From Mageeibacillus sp. UBA1257 (GTDB lineage: Bacteria > Bacillota > Clostridia > UBA1212 > UBA1257), in NCBI GenBank assembly GCA_002308775.1, contig DBVT01000033.1:13269-18590 (forward strand): 5,322 bases of DNA, written 5' to 3'. The first letter of the stretch is position 1; every line of letters begins with the position of its first letter. Of the stretch, positions 1 through 5,322 are shown in pieces. The notes under the pieces were generated by a model, which was not told where the DNA came from, did no database searches, and saw only the letters and a program-made list of their open reading frames with translations. The position numbers and the translations under genes are program-made.

Positions 1-1484
1 GTGTATGATACAGTATACGCGAAAAGCGCAAGGCACATCAAAACGTTTCCGATCGCCATCACCATTCTCGGAGGAGTTACAGACGGCCAGTAGTAATTTC
101 TGTACGCGTCGTTGCTTCCCACTGCAAGGTCAGTCATTATCTCAGCGACCGTCATGAACCCGAATATCGATGTTCCCGAATATATTCCCAGCAGCAGCTT
201 GTCGTTGTCCTTTATCATCGCCGCGAGCAAAAGCACGACTACCGGGAAGAAATATCTCTCGTGCATCCTCGGACCGAATGTGACGACCACCGAGAGCAGC
301 GTCGCGCCCATGATATACGGCAGCGATCCCCTCTTCTTCGATACCAGGTAAAACCCCCAGATCGTCGCCGATATTATAACTATCGCGATCATGCCCCATT
401 TGTAGAACGTGAGGCCTAAAAATTCCTGCGAGTCGGCGACCCAGTTTTTGCCCAGGATGAACCAGTAGTTCAAAGAGTTCACCGTTGTGTATGAATAATG
501 GTCAGCCGTTCCGAGATAGAGGCTGAAGATCCACGGGAGCTTCAGTGTTTTTCCAAACAGAGTGATGTCGACGAGTCCCATCGTGATATTGAAAGGCAGC
601 GATATCGCGAAGAACGTAACGATGAACGTCGCAGCCGCGATGAGCCACGATCTGACCTTCCTGCTCCTGATGAGCGCGTAAAACAGTATCGGTATCAGTA
701 TTATCGCCTGCGGCTTGAAGAGCACGCCGAGAGCCATCACAAGGGATGCCTTGAAGAATTTTTCGTTCTCCATATAGTAGCATCCGAGCAGGAGGAACAA
801 CGCAAGCGTCGAATCGACCTGTCCCCAGCATGCGCTGTCTATTATCGAGAGCGGGTTGAACATCCATACCGCAAGGAAGAAAAGGACCCACTGCTTAGAA
901 AGCTTCGTCATGAATTTCCTGTATATGAACAGCGCGATCGCGCAGTCTGAAAGTATCGCGGGGAGTTTTACGAGCATAGTGTATGCCGCCGTGTCCGTTA
1001 TTTTAAAAAGATTTGATATCTTCGCGGTGAACCACAGCGTATAAATATGAAGCGGAGGATAGTCGATATTCGAACCTTCATACGCGTGGAAAAGTCCCTT
1101 GTCGCTGGCGTATGTGCCCCAGAATTTGAACAGATTCGTATCTATATCGCACTGAGGAGCCGTTACGCAGAGCACCAGCCTCAAAACGAGACCTATCGCG
1201 ATAACTGTCAGAACGACTCCCGTGAGTTCCCTCCTGACCGCGGCTTTTCCGTCCGGACTGCCCGGCAGATCACCTTCGTCCGATCGCACGGCATATCTGT
1301 AAAATATCAACAGAAGAACAGTCACGAAGATCAGTATGATCAAATAGACCCTCATCGGATCCGCGTACTGTTTGGGCACCTCTTCCTTGTACGAGGCGAG
1401 ATAGACCGTCGCCGCGATGACCGCAAGAAGCGCCAGGACGATCAGTATTATTTTTACGATGTTTTTCTTCTTAACGTTCCCCAT
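1..1484 (-). CDS. GT-C fold membrane glycosyltransferase, Gpi18/COG5542-like (3' end off the left edge)
   Basis: Seen: an uninterrupted frame of 494 codons from the ATG at 1484 with no stop before the window edge. A short basic start (MGNVKKK) leads into a membrane span at about residues 9-30, a second at about 46-63, a charged linker (64-87), then about ten more hydrophobic segments. Motifs: CDIDTNLFKFWG at 112-123, where D113 or D115 would be the GT-C catalytic acid in the first outer loop; DYPP at 141-144; WGQVDS at 220-225; LFKPQ at 255-259; PRMHERYFFP at 405-414. WGQxD and HERYFFP are typical of the predicted mannosyltransferases related to Gpi18. Known for GT-C enzymes: they use polyprenyl-phosphate sugars on the outer membrane face. 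Inferred: it glycosylates an envelope polymer, lipid or protein; donor and acceptor cannot be read from the sequence. The start lies two bases after the upstream stop with no clear Shine-Dalgarno, so coupling is likely. A related GT39 or GT87-like family is the alternative. Confidence 0.82.
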   Translation of the reverse strand, partial: MGNVKKKNIVKIILIVLALLAVIAATVYLASYKEEVPKQYADPMRVYLIILIFVTVLLLIFYRYAVRSDEGDLPGSPDGKAAVRRELTGVVLTVIAIGLVLRLVLCVTAPQCDIDTNLFKFWGTYASDKGLFHAYEGSNIDYPPLHIYTLWFTAKISNLFKITDTAAYTMLVKLPAILSDCAIALFIYRKFMTKLSKQWVLFFLAVWMFNPLSIIDSACWGQVDSTLALFLLLGCYYMENEKFFKASLVMALGVLFKPQAIILIPILFYALIRSRKVRSWLIAAATFIVTFFAISLPFNITMGLVDITLFGKTLKLPWIFSLYLGTADHYSYTTVNSLNYWFILGKNWVADSQEFLGLTFYKWGMIAIVIISATIWGFYLVSKKRGSLPYIMGATLLSVVVTFGPRMHERYFFPVVVLLLAAMIKDNDKLLLGIYSGTSIFGFMTVAEIMTDLAVGSNDAYRNYYWPSVTPPRMVMAIGNVLMCLALFAYTVSY

Positions 1485-1486
1485 GA

Positions 1487-2224
1487 TCAGATCTTTTCGA
1501 TTTTCTTTACTTTTGCTTTTTCTCCGAGATCGATCTCTCCCGTGTAATACAGCTCGTTGATCTCGCAGAAATCTCCTATCTTACCGTTCGCGCAGTAGAG
1601 CCTGTCTATCCTGCAGCAGTCTATTTCCACATAGTCGCAGTCCACCGTGTCGCTGTCGAGTAAAAAGAGACCTTCTATGTTCTCGTTCGTACCGTCAGGT
1701 TCCACTGTCAGGCTGTCCGCGACCACTCTCTGTATCCTCGACGTAACGGAAGATGCGATATAGATCTTGTTGCCCTTCGCTCTGTCGTTTACGTCCATCA
1801 TACCGGTGATATACGCGTTTTCAAATCTCACGGAATCGTGCATTATCATTCTTCCGGAGACGTTTATGTCCCACATATTCGACTTTTTCGTGACGTCCAG
1901 CGTTCCCTGCACGTCTATCTTTTCGACTGAGATCTTGCCGTAAACAGTCATATTTCCGGCTATCACAGCTTCTTCGCACGACAAACCGCTCCTCGCGAGA
2001 CAGAATCCCGCCAGCTCCAGCTTGTCACAGGTAAAATACTGCATGAATTCCGCTTCCCCGTTTATTACGACGGTATCGGCGTCCACATCCTCGTGGAAAA
2101 AAATTTTACCGGCGATATGAAGGTTTGTGACTTCGACGTCCTCCTGGATGTGCTTTTCTCCGTCGAGCATCAGCCCGTCAAAAGCGTCCGTCGGTTTGAC
2201 GTCATTGCTCTTTACGATCGCCAT
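1487..2224 (-). CDS. Bactofilin-like beta-helix repeat protein (17-residue repeats)
   Basis: Seen: 245 aa, acidic, no signal peptide and no membrane span, so probably cytoplasmic. Residues 17-152 are eight exact 17-residue units with glycine at position 6 of every unit (G22, 39, 56, 73, 90, 107, 124, 141) and alternating hydrophobic residues at positions 2, 4, 10, 14 and 16. A less regular unit (153-170) follows, then an irregular loop (171-195), then a second short repeat-like part ending in a lysine-rich tail (KAKVKKIEKI). This pattern predicts a right-handed beta-helix with one turn per unit. Known: bactofilins (COG1664, CcmA type) are polymer-forming beta-helix scaffolds in cell shape and envelope work, usually with a shorter core. 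Inferred: a scaffold for the envelope gene behind it. The assignment rests on the repeat pattern alone, and another solenoid family is possible. The start is two bases after the pepF stop; the nearest GGAG is 14 bases upstream, so translation is probably coupled. Confidence 0.72.
   Translation of the reverse strand: MAIVKSNDVKPTDAFDGLMLDGEKHIQEDVEVTNLHIAGKIFFHEDVDADTVVINGEAEFMQYFTCDKLELAGFCLARSGLSCEEAVIAGNMTVYGKISVEKIDVQGTLDVTKKSNMWDINVSGRMIMHDSVRFENAYITGMMDVNDRAKGNKIYIASSVTSRIQRVVADSLTVEPDGTNENIEGLFLLDSDTVDCDYVEIDCCRIDRLYCANGKIGDFCEINELYYTGEIDLGEKAKVKKIEKI
1769..2176 (-). repeat. Eight tandem 17-codon units (protein-level repeat)
   Basis: The stretch encodes residues 17-152 of the bactofilin-like protein. 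Units start at residues 17, 34, 51, 68, 85, 102, 119 and 136, with no insertion or deletion between them. Glycine occupies position 6 in all eight; positions 2 and 4 are always aliphatic or alanine. The rest of each unit has diverged, so the repeat is clear in protein but not in DNA, which indicates old duplication or structural constraint rather than recent expansion. A ninth unit at 153-170 carries one extra residue and serine in place of the glycine. Confidence 0.85.
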
Positions 2225-2226
2225 CT

Positions 2227-4002
2227 TCAGATCAGTTTCTCCAATTCTCTTACGTACATTCCGAATTCCTGCATCGCCGATTCGATCGGAGCAGGCGTAT
2301 TCATATCGACTCCCGCTCTCTTCAGCAGATTGAGAGGATGGTCGCTGCCGCCGCTCTTTAAGAATCTCATATATCCGTCTTTCTTTCCTTCAAGTATCAT
2401 CTTTGAGAACGCCACCGCGCACGAGAAGCCCGTCGCGTATTTGTATACGTAAAAAGGCGTATAGAAGTGAGGTATCCTCATCCATTCGTTCGCGATGAGC
2501 TCGTCCACTTTTACCTGTTTGCCGTAATATTTTTTGTTTATATCATAGTACAGTTTGCTGAGTTCCTCTCCCGTGACCGCTCCGTTCGCCCCGAAGAGGC
2601 TGTGCGCCTTGTATTCGAATTCCGCGAACATCGCCTGCCTGAATATAGTTGTTCTGAACTCTTCGAGGAAGTGGTTGATCAGATAGGGCTTGTTTGCTCC
2701 CGGCTGTCCGAGAAGGTATCTTATCAGCAGGTTTTCGTTTACTGTCGACGCGACTTCCGCAGCGAATATCGCGTACTGCGCGTAATGATACGGCTGGTTT
2801 TTATCGCTGTAATATGTGTGCATCGAATGTCCGAGTTCGTGTATCAGCGTAAAAACGTCATTGATCGTTCCCTGCCAGTTGAGAAGCATGAACGGGTGGC
2901 AGCCGTAGCAACCCCATGAATATGCGCCTGACGTTTTACCTTTGTTTTCGCAGACGTCTGCCCAGCGGCTGTAGAGACCTTCTCTTGCGATCTTTACGTA
3001 CTCTTCTCCCATGGGTTCGAGCGCCTTCAGGACTATTTCTCTGGCTTCTTCGAATGTATATTTTTTTCCGTCGTTTTCCGCGATCGGAACGTAAAGGTCA
3101 TACATATGCAGATCTTTTACTTTGAGGATCCTCTTTCTGAGTTTCAGATAGTCTCCCAGCACTTCGAGGTTGTCATCTATCGTTTTAAGAAGGTTGTCGT
3201 AAACGGAACCCGGAACATCGTCCCCGAAGAGATACGGTTCTCTGGCGTTCTCGTATTTGCCCACATCGGCGTAAAATGCAGTCGTCTTCAGGTTTCCGAT
3301 AAAGCATGACGATATCGCGTTTTTGTTCTTTCCGTAAGTCTCGAACATCGCCTTGAAAGCTGTCCTTCTGACGTTTCTGTCCTCGCTTCTTAAAAAAGAT
3401 ACAAAATTCTCGTCTGAGATCTGCACTTTCTTTCCGTCCACTGTTATTTTCGGGAATTGAAGTTCTGTATTTGTGAGCTGTATATATGTCTCGTGGCTCG
3501 ATTCGAGCGCCTGTGAAGCCTTTGCGATTATCTCTTCTTCCGCAGCAGAAAGCGTGTGAGGTCTTTCCCTCAGTATCTCTTTTATGACAAAATCGTATTT
3601 TTCGAGTCCTTTTGTATTATCTATAAAACCGAGTATTGTTTTTTCGTCAGCAGCTAGGAGCTCCGGCGCAAAGAAAGATACCGTTGCGGAAAATTTCATA
3701 TTGAGCGAAGCTGCTCTCATGAACATGTCCTGATATTTCGGAACGTCATTGTCCTCGTCCTTTTTCATTTTCGAGTATACGACGAGTCTTTCGGCCTTTT
3801 CCTCGAGCTTGTACAGTTTCTTTAAAAACGCGAGAAGGCTGTCACCCGATCTGCTGATCTCCCCTTTGAATTTGAGAAGTTCAGGGACGGCTTTGTCCAC
3901 TTCTTTATAAAGCTTTTCCCAGGCGTCGTCGCTCTCAAGCATATCCTCGATCGCCCATTTATATTTCTCTTCGATATCTTTTCTTGCGGGAATATTTTCC
4001 AT
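2227..4002 (-). CDS. pepF: Oligoendopeptidase F (M3 family zinc metallopeptidase)
   Basis: Role (known): PepF cleaves short peptides in the cytoplasm, serving peptide turnover and nutrition; in some species it trims signal or pheromone peptides. Seen: 591 aa, close to the usual family length of about 600. The N-terminal helical domain (about 1-200, opening with KWAIEDM) is followed by the M3 catalytic domain. The zinc site is HELGH at 388-392 with E416 (in AAEVAST) as third ligand, so H388, H392 and E416 bind zinc and E389 is the catalytic acid/base. SGAYSWG at 358-364 and PHFYTPFYVYKYATG at 511-525 match conserved PepF substrate-site blocks. All key residues are present, so it should be active. 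No signal peptide. Start: the ATG at 4002 follows AAGGAG by six bases; an in-frame ATG 40 codons upstream was rejected because that extension runs through the terminator and promoter. First gene of a likely three-gene operon. Confidence 0.96.
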   Translation of the reverse strand: MENIPARKDIEEKYKWAIEDMLESDDAWEKLYKEVDKAVPELLKFKGEISRSGDSLLAFLKKLYKLEEKAERLVVYSKMKKDEDNDVPKYQDMFMRAASLNMKFSATVSFFAPELLAADEKTILGFIDNTKGLEKYDFVIKEILRERPHTLSAAEEEIIAKASQALESSHETYIQLTNTELQFPKITVDGKKVQISDENFVSFLRSEDRNVRRTAFKAMFETYGKNKNAISSCFIGNLKTTAFYADVGKYENAREPYLFGDDVPGSVYDNLLKTIDDNLEVLGDYLKLRKRILKVKDLHMYDLYVPIAENDGKKYTFEEAREIVLKALEPMGEEYVKIAREGLYSRWADVCENKGKTSGAYSWGCYGCHPFMLLNWQGTINDVFTLIHELGHSMHTYYSDKNQPYHYAQYAIFAAEVASTVNENLLIRYLLGQPGANKPYLINHFLEEFRTTIFRQAMFAEFEYKAHSLFGANGAVTGEELSKLYYDINKKYYGKQVKVDELIANEWMRIPHFYTPFYVYKYATGFSCAVAFSKMILEGKKDGYMRFLKSGGSDHPLNLLKRAGVDMNTPAPIESAMQEFGMYVRELEKLI

Positions 4003-4008
4003 ATTTTT

Positions 4009-4014
4009 CTCCTT
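4009..4014 (-). promoter_or_regulatory. Ribosome binding site of pepF
   Basis: AAGGAG sits six bases upstream of the ATG at 4002 and decides the pepF start. It is the only strong Shine-Dalgarno seen in front of a gene start in this window. Confidence 0.92.
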
Positions 4015-4041
4015 CACTTTGTAAATATAACAGCTGGAGCT

Positions 4042-4070
4042 ATTATACCACAATACGGGAATAAAAAAAA
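4042..4070 (-). promoter_or_regulatory. Sigma-A type promoter of the pepF operon
   Basis: A perfect -10 box TATAAT lies at 4042-4047, preceded directly by TGG (4048-4050), which makes an extended -10 (TGn). Seventeen bases upstream, the -35 position (4065-4070) is a run of T shared with the terminator of the upstream gene, so the -35 is weak and the extended -10 probably compensates. Predicted transcription start is near 4035, giving a 5' leader of about 33 bases with room for the RBS but no riboswitch. Confidence 0.85.
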
Positions 4071-4099
4071 GCGCCAAACCTTTGAATGTCTGACGCTTT
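4063..4099 (-). terminator. Rho-independent terminator of the foldase gene
   Basis: On the minus strand AAAGCGTCAGAC (4099-4088) pairs with GTTTGGCGCTTT (4079-4068) over 12 base pairs, including two G-U pairs, around an eight-base loop. The T-run follows directly: eight T in all, three of them in the stem. It lies about 42 bases past the foldase stop. Read on the plus strand the hairpin has no comparable T-run, so it acts for the minus strand only. Confidence 0.93.
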
Positions 4100-4121
4100 G
4101 CAAGCTGTCGCTTATTTGTCA

Positions 4122-4139
4122 CATAACTGTCACGTTATG
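4122..4139 (-). repeat. Small inverted repeat just after the foldase stop
   Basis: CATAAC and GTTATG form a perfect six-base inverted repeat around a six-base spacer, starting one base after the stop codon. As RNA it would be a weak AT-rich hairpin ahead of the main terminator. It has no T-run of its own. It could protect the 3' end or be chance. Confidence 0.4.
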
Positions 4140-4140
4140 A

Positions 4141-5322
4141 TCATTCCCCGAAAACCTTATTGAAGATCTTGTCGATCTGCTTCGTCTTGATATTGGAAGC
4201 TTTGTACGTCTTGCCGGATGCGATCTCGTCTGCGATGATCTTGTCGAGTTCTTCAGTCGCTCTCTCGTCGAAAAGCGTAGCCTTGATCTTGTCCTTTATG
4301 GAATCTGCTTTGCCTTCCCCTGATTCAACACTGTTATCGTAGTCCGTGATATTTTCGCATCTTACGAGGTAAACGCCGGAGCTTGTCTTGACGACTGAAA
4401 TGTCGGAAGGATTCTTGCCCGCGGTCTGAGCAGCAGTATCGTCCGCCGCTTCATCAGCAGCTTCCTCTGTCTCGGCTTCAGCTGTCTCGTCCGTTGTCTC
4501 TTCTTTATCTTCTTTATCTTCTTTGTCATCGTCCTTCTTTTCGACGATTATGAAGCCCTTTCTCTCTGAATCCCACTGATACGTGAGGATCAGATTGTCG
4601 ACTTTTGTGACGTTCAGTTTTGAGTTGCTCGAAACGCTCTTAAGTCCGCCGTCTTCGTCTTTGCCGTCGAGGTCTGATTCACCTTTTATAATGGTGACGA
4701 AATCGGCTTCGACATATTTCGCATTCTCCGATTCCTCTGAATATTTGCCGGTCTCATTGAGCGCTTTTGCCATCGCTTCGGCTCTCTCATCTATCTTCTT
4801 GACGTTTGCGTCGTATTCAGCTTTTGACTTTTCGTAAGCTTCTTTAGCTTTCTCGTAAGTCTCAAGCTGTTCCTTCTCCGCATCCGTTATATCGGCCAGA
4901 TCCGCAGTGATCACTGTTCCGTCAGATCTCTTCGGCTGTGTGACTGTGAGCGTAGGAGCTGTGGGATATTTTGTATAAAGAACTCTCGCGTCGATCGTTC
5001 TGTATGCATCGGGATCCTTGTCATAAATTGCTCTGAGTTCTTCCTCAGTTGCGGTGTACTTATCCTTCAGGGACTGTCTGTATTTTTCCGTAACGTTCTG
5101 TTTGATAACTACCTGCTTGTATTCCGGGATGGAAAGAGTTCCGAAGAGCATCTGCTGTACCTGCTCGAGTGTATACCTGTAATATTGACTGTATATCTGG
5201 TAATACATATTCAGCTGGTAATCGACGTTCGTCTTTACGTTATTTTTCTCTTGTCTTGTCAGTTTAAAGCCTTTGCTTTTCGCGAGAAGATATCCTGTCT
5301 CGTAGTCAACTGCCTTTTCGAG
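4141..5322 (-). CDS. SurA/PrsA-like foldase with degenerate parvulin domain (5' end off the right edge)
   Basis: Seen: an open frame of 393 codons entering from the right edge and ending in TGA at 4141. Numbering visible residues from the edge: an extended helical region (1-105) resembles the SurA N-terminal chaperone domain. ARVLYTK at 112-118 sits where parvulins have ARHIL. A charged helix rich in E, K and A spans about 146-188, DGGL lies at 224-227, and SGVYLVR at 315-321 matches the last parvulin strand (usually fGYHII). An acidic low-complexity insert (261-301) interrupts the domain just before that strand. Known: PrsA and SurA proteins fold exported proteins outside the membrane, and in Bacillota they are often lipoproteins. 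The signal or lipobox end is not visible here. Inferred: a holdase rather than an active isomerase, because the usual histidine is absent. It ends with its own terminator, so it is the last gene of its unit. Confidence 0.78.
   Translation of the reverse strand, partial: LEKAVDYETGYLLAKSKGFKLTRQEKNNVKTNVDYQLNMYYQIYSQYYRYTLEQVQQMLFGTLSIPEYKQVVIKQNVTEKYRQSLKDKYTATEEELRAIYDKDPDAYRTIDARVLYTKYPTAPTLTVTQPKRSDGTVITADLADITDAEKEQLETYEKAKEAYEKSKAEYDANVKKIDERAEAMAKALNETGKYSEESENAKYVEADFVTIIKGESDLDGKDEDGGLKSVSSNSKLNVTKVDNLILTYQWDSERKGFIIVEKKDDDKEDKEDKEETTDETAEAETEEAADEAADDTAAQTAGKNPSDISVVKTSSGVYLVRCENITDYDNSVESGEGKADSIKDKIKATLFDERATEELDKIIADEIASGKTYKASNIKTKQIDKIFNKVFGE
4420..4542 (-). other. Acidic low-complexity insert in the foldase
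   Basis: Forty-one codons made almost only of D, E, K, A and T, placed between the core and the final strand of the parvulin-like domain. It opens with a K/D/E block and moves into an E/A/D/T block. It is expected to be a flexible, strongly negative loop. No bases or stops break the frame. Confidence 0.85.
4501..4527 (-). repeat. Nine-base tandem repeat, three copies (DKE codons)
   Basis: Three consecutive nine-base units encode DKE-DKE-DKE. The two at 4501-4518 are identical; the third (4519-4527) differs by one silent base, GAC for GAT. Copy-number change would add or remove three residues without breaking the frame. Confidence 0.9.

Noticed and set aside
142..891. Minus-strand frames at 142-399 and 502-891
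   Set aside because: They lie in a different frame inside the glycosyltransferase gene, whose own frame is continuous and shows all the family motifs.
498..950. Long plus-strand open frames such as 498-950, 1047-1547 and 2467-2919
   Set aside because: They are antisense to well-supported minus-strand genes, have charged arginine-rich or composition-driven sequences, and match no family.
2176..2224. A signal peptide on the repeat protein
   Set aside because: The first 16 residues are polar with no hydrophobic core, so export by the Sec route is not supported.
4031..4040. Short palindromic stretch around AGCTCCAGCT near the pepF transcription start as an operator
   Set aside because: The arms are only four bases with a two-base gap; this is too short to distinguish from chance.
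4003..4122. A 40-codon N-terminal extension of pepF from an ATG at 4122
   Set aside because: It runs through the upstream terminator and the TATAAT promoter, so it would not be in the transcript. The ATG at 4002 has a strong RBS and fits family length.
4501..4527. A possible CRISPR-like array
   Set aside because: The units are nine bases long, directly adjacent, without spacers, and encode an acidic loop in frame.

Overview
The window looks like ordinary chromosomal DNA from a low-to-mid GC member of the Bacillota, probably class Clostridia. The reasons are a strong AAGGAG ribosome binding site, a textbook TATAAT promoter, a rho-independent terminator, a PepF-type oligoendopeptidase, a SurA/PrsA-like foldase with an acidic insert, and frequent ATA, AGA and AGG codons. 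This placement is inference from style and gene content; no rRNA or taxonomic marker is present.

All four genes lie on the minus strand, so they read from the right edge to the left. (1) 4141 to the right edge: C-terminal part of a SurA/PrsA-like foldase with a degenerate parvulin domain. (2) 4003-4140: the only intergenic gap, holding a small hairpin, a strong terminator for the foldase gene, and a promoter plus RBS for the next unit. (3) 2227-4002: a complete zinc oligoendopeptidase F (591 aa). (4) 1487-2224: a 245-aa bactofilin-like beta-helix protein made of very regular 17-residue repeats. (5) 1-1484: a multi-membrane-span GT-C glycosyltransferase of the Gpi18-like type, cut by the left edge after 494 codons.

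Genes 3, 4 and 5 appear to form one operon. Each junction is stop, two bases, ATG, with no good separate ribosome binding site, so the downstream genes are probably translated by coupling. The promoter at 4042-4070 is the only convincing one seen. The peptidase is a cytoplasmic peptide-recycling enzyme. The repeat protein may be a cytoplasmic scaffold, and the glycosyltransferase would use a lipid-linked sugar outside the membrane. A repeat scaffold paired with an envelope glycosyltransferase is the most interesting feature here, but any functional link is inference.

No RNA genes, mobile elements, CRISPR arrays or attachment sites were seen, and no stretch over 300 bases lacks a gene. The plus strand holds only antisense shadow frames.
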